Of a stretch of 64,000 bases of DNA, positions 17,804 through 26,823 are shown piece by piece. Each line of letters opens with the position of its first letter. The first letter of the stretch is position 1. A model generated the notes under the pieces. That model worked only from the letters and a program-made list of their open reading frames with translations, had not been told where the DNA came from and ran no database searches. The stretch covers positions 1,426,001 through 1,490,000 of the forward strand of contig NZ_CP112866.1 of NCBI RefSeq assembly GCF_026410085.1, read 5' to 3'. The translations under genes were made by a program, and so were the position numbers. This DNA comes from Pseudomonas quebecensis. Lineage in GTDB: Bacteria; Pseudomonadota; Gammaproteobacteria; Pseudomonadales; Pseudomonadaceae.

Positions 17804-19219
17804 ATGGCTTTAACAGTAAACACCAACATTGCTTCCGTCTCCACTCAGGGCAACCTGAACAAAGCTGGCACCGCCCTGGCCACTTCCATGCAGCGCCTGT
17901 CTTCGGGCCTGCGTATCAACAGCGCTAAAGACGACGCTGCCGGCCTGGGTATCGCTACCCGTATGACCAGCCAGATCAACGGCCTGGGTCAAGCAGTGAA
18001 GAACGCCAACGATGGTATCTCCATCGCGCAGACCGCTGAAGGCGCAATGCAGGCTTCGACCGACATTCTGCAAAAAATGCGTACCCTGGCTCTGTCCTCG
18101 GCTACCGGCTCCCTGAGCACCGACGACCGTAAGTCGAACAACGACGAATACCAGGCTCTGACTTCGGAACTGACCCGTATCTCGCAAACCACCACTTTCG
18201 GTGGCCAGAAACTGCTGGACGGTTCGTACGGTACCAAAGCCATCCAGGTTGGCGCCAACGCTAACGAAACCATCAACGTAAGCCTGGACAACGTTGCGGC
18301 CAACAACATTGGTTCGCAGCAAGTCAAGAGCATTGGTATCACCCCAGGTGCCGGTGTTGCTGGCGGCGCAATCGCTGTAACCGGTAACGGCCAGACTAGC
18401 AGCGTCACCGTAGCGGCTGCTGCTTCGGCCAAAACCATCGCTGCCCAACTGAACGGCGCCATCGGTGGCCTGGGCGCTACCGCCAGCACAGAAGCTCAGT
18501 TCGTGGTCGGCGCAGGTGCTGCTACTGCTCCTGCTTCGTTCACCATGACCGTTGGCGGCCAAGCCACTACGTTCGTCGGCGTGACCGATACCGCCAGCCT
18601 GGCTGACCAGCTGAAGTCCAACTCCGCCAAACTGGGTATCAGCGTTAACTACGATGAGTCCAAAGGCACCCTGTCGGTTAAATCCGACACCGGTGAAAAC
18701 CTGGCCTTCAGCGCTTCGACCGCTGCCGGTACCATCACTGTCGCCACCAAAGACGGTTCGGGTACCTACGGCACTGCTACCGCCCTGGCTGACGGCATCA
18801 TCGCTACCGGTGCTGTGAACCTGAACTCCTCCAAGGGCTACTCCCTGGAAGGCGCTGGTGTGACTGGTATCTTCGGTGCCGGTACTTCGGCTGCTTCGGC
18901 CAAGACCACCGTGTCGCAAACCGACGTGACCGACGCCACCAAGGCACAGAACGCTGTGTCCGTGATCGACCAGGCTATCGCTTCCATCTCCAGCGCCCGT
19001 TCGGGTCTGGGTGCTGTTCAGAACCGTCTGACCAGCACTGTGGATAACCTGACCAACATCCAGAAAAACACCACTGCTGCCCGTAGTACTGTTCAGGACG
19101 TCGACTTCGCTTCCGAAGCCGCTGAACTGACCAAGCAGCAAACCCTGCAGTCGGCTTCGACCGCGATCCTGTCGCAGGCTAACCAACTGCCATCCGCTGT
19201 ACTGAAGCTGCTTCAGTAA
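17804..19219 (+). CDS. fliC: Flagellin
   Basis: This 471-residue filament subunit has the universal N-terminal core ([20 protein letters not shown], then [20 protein letters not shown]) and the C-terminal core ([20 protein letters not shown] ending [10 protein letters not shown]). The centre (about 170-375) is the variable, surface-exposed and Ala/Thr/Gly/Ser-rich part. Codon use is strikingly biased toward a few codons (CTG, GGT, GCT), as expected for a very highly expressed gene. AGGA precedes the ATG. Transcription is expected from the FliA promoter upstream. Confidence 0.98.
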   Translation: MALTVNTNIASVSTQGNLNKAGTALATSMQRLSSGLRINSAKDDAAGLGIATRMTSQINGLGQAVKNANDGISIAQTAEGAMQASTDILQKMRTLALSSATGSLSTDDRKSNNDEYQALTSELTRISQTTTFGGQKLLDGSYGTKAIQVGANANETINVSLDNVAANNIGSQQVKSIGITPGAGVAGGAIAVTGNGQTSSVTVAAAASAKTIAAQLNGAIGGLGATASTEAQFVVGAGAATAPASFTMTVGGQATTFVGVTDTASLADQLKSNSAKLGISVNYDESKGTLSVKSDTGENLAFSASTAAGTITVATKDGSGTYGTATALADGIIATGAVNLNSSKGYSLEGAGVTGIFGAGTSAASAKTTVSQTDVTDATKAQNAVSVIDQAIASISSARSGLGAVQNRLTSTVDNLTNIQKNTTAARSTVQDVDFASEAAELTKQQTLQSASTAILSQANQLPSAVLKLLQ

Positions 19220-19241
19220 TTCAAGCGCTTGGTAGCTGACG

Positions 19242-19273
19242 GAAGGGCGCGTTTACGTGCCCTTTCGTCTTTT
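19242..19273 (+). terminator. Probable terminator between fliC and flaG
   Basis: AAGGGCGCG, a TTTA loop and CGTGCCCTT form a nine-pair stem with one G-T pair, followed by TCGTCTTTT. It lies just before the flaG ribosome binding site and could reduce read-through from the abundant flagellin transcript. Confidence 0.7.
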
Positions 19274-19293
19274 CCAATCAGAGGAGATTGGGC

Positions 19294-19644
19294 ATGGACA
19301 TGAACGTAAATTTGAACTTGTCTTATCCGTCGCTCGCCCCTCAAGGCGCTGTGGCACCTGTGGTTGTGGATAAAGACAAAAGCAAGGTTGAAGCGACTGC
19401 ACCAACCCCGGATAAGGCCAAACCTGGCGATCTGGAAAAAGCGGTCACCGACATTAAAGAATTCGTACAAGCGGCCCAGCGCAATCTGGATTTTTCCATT
19501 GATGATTCCACTCACAGGGTCGTGGTCAAGGTCATTGCCACCGACACCGGTGAAGTGATCCGCCAGATCCCATCGGAAACGGCCTTGAAATTGGCGCAGA
19601 GCTTGTCCAGCGCCAGTCATGTGCTGTTTGACGACAAGGCTTGA
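19294..19644 (+). CDS. flaG: Flagellar protein FlaG
   Basis: This 116-residue protein has a low-complexity N-terminal half and the conserved FlaG C-terminal domain (about 45-115): LDFSIDDSTHRVVVKVIATD followed by TGEVIRQIPSETALKLAQSL. FlaG is linked to control of filament length in other Pseudomonas and Vibrio. The ATG at 19294 is chosen because GAGGAG lies seven bases upstream; a TTG two codons earlier would overlap that site. It lies between fliC and fliD, as usual in pseudomonads. Confidence 0.92.
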   Translation: MDMNVNLNLSYPSLAPQGAVAPVVVDKDKSKVEATAPTPDKAKPGDLEKAVTDIKEFVQAAQRNLDFSIDDSTHRVVVKVIATDTGEVIRQIPSETALKLAQSLSSASHVLFDDKA

Positions 19645-19725
19645 GCTGGCATGAAACTTGTTGCTGCTACTGTCTGATGCGTAATTCGTCAAGATAACGG
19701 CAGCCACCGGACTAGGAGAAAGATG

Positions 19726-21132
19726 ATGGCGGGTACAACGATTACTGGCGTGGGGTCTGGTTTCGACACCCAGGCAATTGTGAAATCCCTGGTGGATGCC
19801 GAACGCGCGCCGAAGCAGGCGCAGATCAACGCACAGTCGCAAAAGGCAACGACCCAGCTGTCGTCGATCGGCAAGATCCAGGCCGCGCTGGATGCGTTCC
19901 GTGGCGCGCTGGACAGCATGGTGACCGATAACAGCTTCAGTGGTTTGACCGGCACGTCCTCGGACGAAAAAGTCGCCACCATGACGGCCAACCAGGGCGC
20001 GGCCAACGGCAGTTTCTCGCTGGTCGTCAACCAGCTCGCAAAACCCTCGAAGCTGTCGACCGCCAGTTTTGCCGGTGGTCAATCCACGGTCGTCAACAGC
20101 ACGGGCAAAGCGACGACGCTGACCATCAGCCAGTCAGGCAAGAACTTCGACCTGAGTGTGCCGGCCGGTGCGACCTTGCAACAGGTGCGCGATTCGATCA
20201 ACTCGCAGTTCGGCACTGCCGGTCTGAGTGCCAACATTCTCACCGACTCCAACGGTTCGCGGATGATCCTGACGTCCACCAACGGCGGGGTAGGGTCTGA
20301 CCTGACCATGTCGGGCAACTCCGGGATCGACACGGGCTACAAAGTGGTCGAGGTGCCGCAGAACGCCAAGTACACCATCGACAACATTCCGGCGGAATCC
20401 AAGTCCAACAGCATCACTGATGCCGTGAGTGGTGTCAGTATCAAATTGCTGACCGTGTCGCCTACAGTCGTTGCTAACGATCCGGATACTAATAATCCGG
20501 CTCGTACCGCCCTGACCATCTCGGTAAGCACCAGCACTACCGCACTGAAGTCCGGGGTCAAGGGTTTTGTCGACACCTACAACGCTCTGCTCAAGGCCAT
20601 GAACGCTGAGACCAAAGTGACCAAGGATGCCGCCGGTAACTCAGTCGCGGCAACGCTGACCGGCGACTCGACCATGCGCACCCTGCAATCGGCGATCCGC
20701 AACGAGTTCAATATGTTGTCCGGCAACGGCACCTTGAAATCCCTGGCGCAGTTCGGCGTGAGTACCGATCAGGACACCGGTGCACTGAGCATCGACGCCA
20801 AGCAATGGGACAAGGCGGTGCTGAGCAATCCGGCGGATATCAACAGCATCTTCAGTGGCAAGTCAGGCCTGCTGGCGCGTATGAAGGCGGCGACCGAGCC
20901 CTACGCGAAGGCGTCCACTGGCATCCTGGCCACGCGCACCGCGTCGTTGTCCGAGAGCCTCAAAGACCTGAACAAAGACCAGATCAGCCTGGATGAGCGC
21001 ATAACCACCATGCAGGATGCGCTGACTCGTAAGTACACCGCCATGGACACCTTGGTGGCGCAGCTGCGGCAGCAGAGCAACAGCATTCTCGGCACGCTCA
21101 ATGCGATCAGTAATTCAAAAAGCGATAACTGA
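19726..21132 (+). CDS. fliD: Flagellar filament cap protein FliD
   Basis: This 468-residue cap protein (HAP2) folds exported flagellin at the filament tip and can act as an adhesin. The N-terminal FliD_N segment (TITGVGSGFDTQAIVKSLVDAERAPKQ) and the C-terminal coiled coil (LNKDQISLDERITTMQDALTRKYTAMDTLVAQL) are clear. Two ATGs stand in tandem; the second (19726) has better spacing from AGGAG (seven bases) and gives the family's usual MAG start. It is followed by a strong hairpin terminator. Confidence 0.96.
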   Translation: MAGTTITGVGSGFDTQAIVKSLVDAERAPKQAQINAQSQKATTQLSSIGKIQAALDAFRGALDSMVTDNSFSGLTGTSSDEKVATMTANQGAANGSFSLVVNQLAKPSKLSTASFAGGQSTVVNSTGKATTLTISQSGKNFDLSVPAGATLQQVRDSINSQFGTAGLSANILTDSNGSRMILTSTNGGVGSDLTMSGNSGIDTGYKVVEVPQNAKYTIDNIPAESKSNSITDAVSGVSIKLLTVSPTVVANDPDTNNPARTALTISVSTSTTALKSGVKGFVDTYNALLKAMNAETKVTKDAAGNSVAATLTGDSTMRTLQSAIRNEFNMLSGNGTLKSLAQFGVSTDQDTGALSIDAKQWDKAVLSNPADINSIFSGKSGLLARMKAATEPYAKASTGILATRTASLSESLKDLNKDQISLDERITTMQDALTRKYTAMDTLVAQLRQQSNSILGTLNAISNSKSDN

Positions 21133-21148
21133 TTGAATGGTCGAAAAA

Positions 21149-21180
21149 AAGCCCAGGTTCATTGACCTGGGCTTTGTTCT
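21149..21180 (+). terminator. Intrinsic terminator after fliD
   Basis: AAGCCCAGGT, a six-base loop and ACCTGGGCTT form a perfect ten-pair stem followed by TGTTCTT, 17 bases after the fliD stop. It separates flaG-fliD from fliS. Confidence 0.85.
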
Positions 21181-21197
21181 TCAAGCCGCCGACGGGT

Positions 21198-21224
21198 TAA
21201 AGTTTCCTGCAACCCAGTCGACAT
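21198..21224 (+). promoter_or_regulatory. Candidate FliA promoter for fliS
   Basis: TAAAGTTT is identical to the extended sigma28 -35 consensus. It is followed after exactly 11 bases by GTCGACAT, which agrees with GCCGATAA at five of eight positions. It lies just after the fliD terminator and 48 bases before fliS. The weak -10 makes this tentative. Confidence 0.5.
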
Positions 21225-21272
21225 ATTAGTTAGTGAAATCCTTCTCGCTGTTGCTTGTCACGAGGTAGAAAC

Positions 21273-21677
21273 ATGAATCCCATGAGAGCCCTTCGCCAAT
21301 ATCAGAAGGTCAATTCCCACGCCCAGATCTCCGAAGCCAGCCCGCATCGCCTGGTACAGATGCTGCTTGAAGGCGGCCTGGACCGTATGGCACAAGCCAA
21401 GGGCGCCTTGGCGCGCGGTGATATTGCTCAGAAGGGTCTGATGCTGGGCAAGGCCACCGATATCATTATCGGCCTTCGTGATGGCCTGAATGCGGAAAAA
21501 AGCGACAACAAGGAATATGTCCAGCGCCTGGAAGGCCTGTATGTGTACATGAGCAACCGCCTCATGGAGGCCAATCTGCACAACGATGCCGACATGATCG
21601 ACGAAGTCGCGCAACTGCTGATTACCGTGAAAGAAGGCTGGGATGCCATCGGGGCGCCGCAGGGCGTCGCACAATAA
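21273..21677 (+). CDS. fliS: Flagellin chaperone FliS
   Basis: This 134-residue cytoplasmic chaperone binds the C terminus of flagellin and prevents early polymerisation. Family features include the start ALRQYQKVNSHAQISEASPHRLVQMLLEGGL and the helical LEGLYVYMSNRLMEANLHND. The start at 21273 is supported by AGGTAGAAAC just upstream; the ATG at 21255 is not. The next gene is the fliT-like chaperone. Confidence 0.95.
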   Translation: MNPMRALRQYQKVNSHAQISEASPHRLVQMLLEGGLDRMAQAKGALARGDIAQKGLMLGKATDIIIGLRDGLNAEKSDNKEYVQRLEGLYVYMSNRLMEANLHNDADMIDEVAQLLITVKEGWDAIGAPQGVAQ

Positions 21678-21702
21678 GACCACGGGTCTTGAGGAACACG
21701 TC

Positions 21703-21999
21703 ATGAGCCACGCACTGCAACGCATTGATGAAACCCGCGAAGCCTTGATCGGCGCGCTGGCGGAACGTAACTGGGAAGCCATCGGCGAGCTGGATATGGG
21801 CTGTCGCAGCGTGATCGACGAAGTACTCAATGAGGCCCCGGTGGATGAAAGTGCGCTGCGGGAGAAGCTGGAGAGTCTGCTGGCGGTGTACCAGCAGCTG
21901 CTGACGGTAACGACGGGCGAGCGCCAGGCGATTTTCGAGGAGATGTCGCAGATCAACCAGGCGAAGAATGCGTCCAAGGTCTACCATCTGTTCGGGTGA
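21703..21999 (+). CDS. FliT-like flagellar chaperone
   Basis: This 98-residue, entirely helical protein begins MSHALQRIDETREALIGALA and ends QINQAKNASKVYHLFG. Its size, its place right after fliS and its helix content fit the FliT/FliT-like group, which binds the cap protein FliD and sometimes regulators. Sequence similarity to enteric FliT is slight, so the name rests partly on gene order. GAGG precedes the ATG. In P. aeruginosa the corresponding position holds a short gene of the same type. Confidence 0.75.
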   Translation: MSHALQRIDETREALIGALAERNWEAIGELDMGCRSVIDEVLNEAPVDESALREKLESLLAVYQQLLTVTTGERQAIFEEMSQINQAKNASKVYHLFG

Positions 22000-22168
22000 A
22001 CAGACGCAGTTAATCCGACCGGCGCGTCATAAATTTGACCGTGCCAGCTTTTTTCACTTAACTAGTGCTGTTTTCAGAGTTCAGACGTCTATAGAGTACG
22101 AAGTCCTACGGCCGTCTCGATTGTCCCTACACTGGGGCAGGAAGTTTTACTAGGGAAGTTGCTATTGC

Positions 22169-23644
22169 ATGTGGCGTGAAACCAAAATTCTGCTGATTGA
22201 TGACGATAGCGTCCGCCGCCGCGATTTAGCGGTGATTTTGAATTTTCTCGGCGAAGAAAATCTGCCCTGCGGCAGCCACGACTGGCAGCAGGCGGTCAGC
22301 TCGTTGTCGTCGAGCCGTGAAGTCATTTGTGTGCTGATCGGGACCGTAAACGCTCCTGGCGCTATTTTGGGCTTGTTAAAGACACTGTCGACCTGGGATG
22401 AGTTCCTTCCCGTGTTGCTGATGGGTGAAAATTCTTCGGCGGACCTGCCGGAAGACCAGCGCCGCCGTGTGCTGTCCACCCTGGAAATGCCGCCCAGCTA
22501 CAGCAAATTGCTCGACTCCCTGCACCGTGCCCAGGTCTATCGCGAGATGTACGACCAGGCCCGCGAGCGCGGTCGTCACCGCGAACCCAACCTGTTCCGC
22601 AGCCTGGTCGGCACCAGCCGTGCCATCCAGCATGTACGCCAGATGATGCAGCAAGTGGCCGACACCGACGCCAGCGTGCTGATCCTCGGCGAATCGGGCA
22701 CCGGCAAGGAAGTGGTCGCGCGCAACCTGCATTACCACTCCAAGCGCCGCGACGGGCCTTTCGTGCCGGTCAACTGCGGGGCGATCCCGGCAGAGCTGCT
22801 GGAGAGCGAACTGTTCGGCCACGAGAAGGGTGCCTTCACCGGGGCGATCACCAGCCGTGCCGGACGGTTCGAACTGGCCAACGGCGGCACTCTGTTCCTC
22901 GACGAAATCGGCGACATGCCGCTGCCTATGCAGGTCAAGCTGCTGCGCGTCTTGCAGGAGCGCACGTTCGAGCGCGTCGGCAGCAACAAGACCCAGAGCG
23001 TGGACGTGCGCATCATCGCCGCGACCCACAAGAACCTCGAAAGCATGATCGAGATCGGCAGCTTTCGTGAGGACTTGTACTACCGCCTCAATGTATTCCC
23101 CATCGAGATGGCCCCGCTGCGTGAGCGCGTGGAAGACATCCCGCTGCTGATGAATGAACTCATCTCGCGGATGGAACATGAAAAGCGTGGCTCGATTCGC
23201 TTCAACTCCGCCGCGATCATGTCCCTGTGCCGTCATGGCTGGCCGGGCAACGTGCGAGAACTGGCCAACCTGGTAGAGCGCATGGCGATCATGCATCCCT
23301 ACGGTGTGATCGGCGTGGTCGAGCTGCCGAAGAAATTCCGCTACGTCGACGACGAAGACGAGCAGATGGTCGACAGCCTGCGCAGTGACATGGAAGAACG
23401 GGTCGCCATCAACGGCCACACCCCGGACTTCGGTTCCACCGCCATGCTGCCGCCGGAAGGCCTGGACCTGAAGGACTACCTCGGCAACCTGGAACAAGGC
23501 CTGATCCAGCAGGCCCTGGATGATGCCGGTGGCATCGTCGCCCGTGCCGCCGAACGCCTGCGCATCCGTCGCACCACCCTGGTGGAGAAGATGCGCAAGT
23601 ACGGCATGAGCCGACGGGAAGGAGACGAACAGGCGGATGATTGA
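22169..23644 (+). CDS. fleQ: Master flagellar regulator FleQ
   Basis: This 491-residue sigma54 activator heads the flagellar hierarchy and also controls exopolysaccharide genes in response to c-di-GMP. The N-terminal receiver-like domain (FleQ type, about 1-120) has a DDD near the start, but no phosphorylatable Asp at the usual site (the strand reads VICVLIGTV). The AAA+ domain has Walker A GESGTGKE (174-181), GAFTGA (221-226) and TLFLDEIGD (241-249). A Fis-type HTH (about 455-485) includes [18 protein letters not shown]. Its place between fliST and fleSR is typical of Pseudomonas. Confidence 0.97.
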   Translation: MWRETKILLIDDDSVRRRDLAVILNFLGEENLPCGSHDWQQAVSSLSSSREVICVLIGTVNAPGAILGLLKTLSTWDEFLPVLLMGENSSADLPEDQRRRVLSTLEMPPSYSKLLDSLHRAQVYREMYDQARERGRHREPNLFRSLVGTSRAIQHVRQMMQQVADTDASVLILGESGTGKEVVARNLHYHSKRRDGPFVPVNCGAIPAELLESELFGHEKGAFTGAITSRAGRFELANGGTLFLDEIGDMPLPMQVKLLRVLQERTFERVGSNKTQSVDVRIIAATHKNLESMIEIGSFREDLYYRLNVFPIEMAPLRERVEDIPLLMNELISRMEHEKRGSIRFNSAAIMSLCRHGWPGNVRELANLVERMAIMHPYGVIGVVELPKKFRYVDDEDEQMVDSLRSDMEERVAINGHTPDFGSTAMLPPEGLDLKDYLGNLEQGLIQQALDDAGGIVARAAERLRIRRTTLVEKMRKYGMSRREGDEQADD

Positions 23645-23655
23645 CGCCTGTTTTT
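23628..23655 (+). terminator. Intrinsic terminator overlapping the fleQ stop codon
   Basis: AACAGGCG, a nine-base loop and CGCCTGTT followed by TTT form a terminator hairpin. The loop contains the fleQ TGA, so the last codons of fleQ double as the stem. This separates fleQ from the sigma54-driven fleSR. Confidence 0.75.
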
Positions 23656-23685
23656 CAACTGACTGAAAACTAAGCCTATTTTTTT

Positions 23686-23701
23686 AGGCACGGGTATTGC
23701 T
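23686..23701 (+). promoter_or_regulatory. Sigma54 promoter of fleSR
   Basis: AGGCACGGGTATTGCT matches TGGCACG-N4-TTGCT except at the first base. GG (23687-23688) and GC (23699-23700) are ten bases apart. It ends 53 bases before fleS and fits the known FleQ/RpoN control of fleSR. Confidence 0.85.
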
Positions 23702-23754
23702 ACAGCCCTCGCAACGTTCCGTTTAACTGACGGTCAGCCAAGCGAGAGAGCATC

Positions 23755-24966
23755 ATGCCCCACGCCGCCCAATTAGCCTCAGCCCCTGCCATCCAGGGGC
23801 TTGTTCCATCCGCAGAGCCGCTTGCCCGGCAGGGTCTTGAACAGGCGTTCTCGCAGTTCAGCCAGATGTCCAGCCAACTGAGCGACTCCTACAGCCTGCT
23901 TGAAGCGCGCGTTTGCGAGCTCAAAGGCGAGCTGGCGGTAGTCAGTGCCCAGCGCATGCAGGAACTGGCTGAGAAAGAGCGCTTGGCCAACCGTCTGCAA
24001 AACCTGCTCGATTTGCTCCCTGGCGGCGTGATCGTGATCGACGATCAGGGCCGCGTACGCGAAGCCAATCCGGCCGCCTGCGACCTGTTGGGCCTGCCGC
24101 TGGAAGGCGAGCTGTGGCGTCACGTCATCACCCGTTGCTTCGCCCCGCGTGAGGATGACGGCCATGAAGTGTCCCTCAAGGACGGGCGGCGCCTGTCGAT
24201 TTCCACCCGTTCCCTGGACGCCGAACCTGGCCAATTGGTGCTGCTTAACGACCTGACTGAAACCCGTCACCTGCAGGACCAGTTGGCACGCCATGAGCGA
24301 TTGTCGTCCCTGGGGCGCATGGTCGCTTCTTTGGCGCACCAGATCCGCACGCCATTGTCGGCGGCATTGATCTACGCCAGTCATTTGACTGACGAGCAAT
24401 TGCCGGCCGCCACCCACCAGCGTTTTGCCGGGCGCCTCAAGGAGCGCCTGCATGAGCTGGAGCATCAGGTTCGCGACATGCTGGTGTTTGCTCGCGGCGA
24501 ATTGCCGCTGACCGACCGCATCACGCCGGCCGAACTGATGCACGCGCTGCAGGCTGCGGCCGCCCCCCACATTCAGGACGCGCAGGTGCGCTGGCAGTGC
24601 GACAGCCACCAGGGCGAGCTGCTGTGCAATCGCGACACGCTGGTAGGTGCGCTGCTCAACCTGATCGAAAACGCCACCCAGGCCAGCGCGTCCGGCGCGC
24701 GGCTCAAGGTGCACCTGTACCGTCGCGAAGACACGCTGCGCCTGTGCATCAGCGACAGCGGCAGCGGCATCGACCCTGAGGTGCTGCGGCGCCTGGGAGA
24801 ACCCTTTTTTACCACCAAGACCAACGGAACCGGCCTGGGCCTGACCGTGGTCAAGGCTGTGGCACGCGCGCATCAGGGACACTTGCAACTGCGTTCCCGA
24901 CTGGGGCGCGGCACCTGTGCATTGATGAGCTTGCCGCTGTTTTCAGGCGCGGCCGGCACGGAGTAA
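23755..24966 (+). CDS. fleS: Flagellar two-component sensor kinase FleS
   Basis: This 403-residue cytosolic histidine kinase lacks membrane segments. A coiled-coil region (about 30-80) leads into a PAS domain (about 80-175), then HisKA with the phospho-acceptor H195 in SLAHQIRTPLSAAL, then the HATPase domain with NLIENATQAS, DSGSGIDP and GTGLGLTVV. It phosphorylates FleR to start the third tier of flagellar genes. It lies six bases before fleR and is co-transcribed with it. Confidence 0.96.
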   Translation: MPHAAQLASAPAIQGLVPSAEPLARQGLEQAFSQFSQMSSQLSDSYSLLEARVCELKGELAVVSAQRMQELAEKERLANRLQNLLDLLPGGVIVIDDQGRVREANPAACDLLGLPLEGELWRHVITRCFAPREDDGHEVSLKDGRRLSISTRSLDAEPGQLVLLNDLTETRHLQDQLARHERLSSLGRMVASLAHQIRTPLSAALIYASHLTDEQLPAATHQRFAGRLKERLHELEHQVRDMLVFARGELPLTDRITPAELMHALQAAAAPHIQDAQVRWQCDSHQGELLCNRDTLVGALLNLIENATQASASGARLKVHLYRREDTLRLCISDSGSGIDPEVLRRLGEPFFTTKTNGTGLGLTVVKAVARAHQGHLQLRSRLGRGTCALMSLPLFSGAAGTE

Positions 24967-24972
24967 CGAACG

Positions 24973-26349
24973 ATGGCTATCAAGGTTCTATTGGTCGAAG
25001 ACGACCGCGCCCTGCGTGAAGCATTGGCTGACACGCTGCTGCTGGCGGGCCATGACTACCGGGCGGTCGGTTCGGCCGAAGAGGCCTTGGAGGCAGTGGC
25101 CCGGGAGGCGTTCAGCCTGGTGGTCAGCGACGTCAACATGCCCGGCATGGACGGTCACCAGTTACTGGCCCTGTTGCGCGCCCGTCAGCCGCAACTGCCG
25201 GTGCTGTTGATGACTGCCCATGGCGCCGTGGAGCGCGCGGTGGATGCCATGCGCCAGGGCGCGGCGGATTATCTGGTCAAGCCGTTCGAGCCCAAGGCAT
25301 TGATCGAGCTGGTGGCGCGTCACGCCCTGGGCGTGATCGCAGCGAGCGAAGGCGAGGGGCCGATCGCCATCGAGCCGGCCAGTGCCCAGTTGCTGGAGTT
25401 GGCGGCCCGCGTGGCGCGCAGTGATTCCACGGTGTTGATATCCGGCGAGTCGGGCACCGGTAAAGAAGTGCTGGCGCGTTACATCCATCAGCAATCGACC
25501 CGCGCCAGTCAGCCGTTTATCGCCATCAACTGCGCGGCGATCCCCGATAACATGCTGGAAGCCACGCTGTTCGGTCACGAAAAAGGTTCGTTCACCGGCG
25601 CCATCGCCGCGCAAGCGGGCAAGTTCGAACAGGCCGACGGCGGCACGCTTTTGCTCGATGAAATTTCAGAAATGCCCCTGGGTCTGCAGGCCAAGTTGTT
25701 GCGGGTGCTGCAGGAGCGCGAAGTGGAGCGCGTCGGTGCGCGCAAGCCGATCCAGCTGGATATCCGCGTGATTGCCACCACCAACCGCGACCTGGCCGGC
25801 GAAGTCGCGGCGGGGCGTTTCCGTGAAGATTTGTTCTACCGCCTGTCGGTATTTCCCCTGGCCTGGCGCCCATTGCGCGAGCGCCCGGCGGACATCGTGC
25901 CGCTGGCCGAGCGCCTGCTGCATAACCACGTCAAAAAAATGAAGCACGCCCAGGCGCGGCTGTCGGCCGAGGCGCAGGCGTGCCTGATCGCTTACCCCTG
26001 GCCGGGCAATGTGCGAGAGCTGGACAACGCCATCCAGCGCGCCCTGATCCTGCAGCAGGGCGGCTTGATCCAGCCCCAGGATTTCTGCCTGGCCATGGGC
26101 AGTGGCGCGGCGCCGCTGCCGACACTGGCCCCCGCACCGTTGGTCGCCGAGGTGGAAACCGTCAGCGCTTTGGGCGATGACCTGCGTCGCCGCGAATTCC
26201 AGATGATCATCGACACCCTGCGCGCCGAGCGCGGCCGCCGCAAAGAGGCCGCCGAGCGCCTGGGCATCAGCCCGCGCACGCTGCGCTACAAGCTGGCGCA
26301 GATGCGCGACGCTGGCATGGATGTGGAAGCGTATCTTTTCGCCACCTGA
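24973..26349 (+). CDS. fleR: Flagellar two-component response regulator FleR
   Basis: This 458-residue NtrC-type regulator has a receiver domain with phospho-acceptor D53 (VVSDVNMPGMDG) and a conserved VKPFEPK loop. The AAA+ sigma54-activator domain (about 135-365) has GESGTGKEV and GSFTGA, a usual Ala-to-Ser variant of GAFTGA. A Fis-type HTH (about 415-450) contains RKEAAERLGISPRTLRYKL. It should activate the fliE and other class III operons with RpoN after phosphorylation by FleS. Confidence 0.96.
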   Translation: MAIKVLLVEDDRALREALADTLLLAGHDYRAVGSAEEALEAVAREAFSLVVSDVNMPGMDGHQLLALLRARQPQLPVLLMTAHGAVERAVDAMRQGAADYLVKPFEPKALIELVARHALGVIAASEGEGPIAIEPASAQLLELAARVARSDSTVLISGESGTGKEVLARYIHQQSTRASQPFIAINCAAIPDNMLEATLFGHEKGSFTGAIAAQAGKFEQADGGTLLLDEISEMPLGLQAKLLRVLQEREVERVGARKPIQLDIRVIATTNRDLAGEVAAGRFREDLFYRLSVFPLAWRPLRERPADIVPLAERLLHNHVKKMKHAQARLSAEAQACLIAYPWPGNVRELDNAIQRALILQQGGLIQPQDFCLAMGSGAAPLPTLAPAPLVAEVETVSALGDDLRRREFQMIIDTLRAERGRRKEAAERLGISPRTLRYKLAQMRDAGMDVEAYLFAT

Positions 26350-26403
26350 AATTTCCTAAGGCGTACAGGGTTTGTCGCCTTTTCTTACGAGTCGCCACGG
26401 ATC

Positions 26404-26419
26404 TGGCACCCTTGTTGCT
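26404..26419 (+). promoter_or_regulatory. Sigma54 promoter of fliE operon
   Basis: TGGCACCCTTGTTGCT has GG (26405-26406) and GC (26417-26418) separated by ten bases and keeps TGGCAC and TTGCT exactly. It ends 58 bases before fliE. Confidence 0.9.
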
Positions 26420-26477
26420 ACCTCCCCTAGTAACTGCTGCGTAGTGTCAAATTTTTGCGGGTCGGAGAGAGAAGGTC

Positions 26478-26807
26478 ATGAGCCAGGGTATTGAGTTCAA
26501 TCGGTTGATGTTGGATATGCGCTCCATGCAGATGGATGCCATGGCTCAACCGAAATCCGTCGCGCCAGCGCCGCAACTGGGCCAAAGCAGCTTTGCCGAC
26601 ATGCTCGGCCAGGCCATCAACAAAGTCAGCGACACCCAGCAAGCCTCTAACCAGTTGGCCAGCGCGTTCGAAATCGGCAAGAGTGGCGTGGACCTCACCG
26701 ACGTGATGATCGCGTCGCAAAAGGCCAGCGTTTCGTTCCAGGCTCTGACCCAGGTGCGTAACAAGCTGGTGCAGGCCTATCAAGACATCATGCAGATGCC
26801 GGTTTAA
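26478..26807 (+). CDS. fliE: Flagellar hook-basal body complex protein FliE
   Basis: This 109-residue MS-ring to rod adaptor is rich in Met and Gln at its N terminus. It carries the conserved C-terminal FliE segment [22 protein letters not shown], ending [18 protein letters not shown]. It is the first gene of the fliEFGHIJ operon behind a sigma54 promoter and 16 bases before fliF. Confidence 0.96.
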   Translation: MSQGIEFNRLMLDMRSMQMDAMAQPKSVAPAPQLGQSSFADMLGQAINKVSDTQQASNQLASAFEIGKSGVDLTDVMIASQKASVSFQALTQVRNKLVQAYQDIMQMPV

Positions 26808-26823
26808 GGGCGAGATTTAAGTC

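Noticed and set aside
22000-22168. Sigma70 promoter for fleQ (TTGACC near 22037 or TATAGAG near 22090)
   Set aside because: TTGACC has a poor -10 at 17 bases and TATAGAG has no good -35; I could not choose between them, so none is listed.
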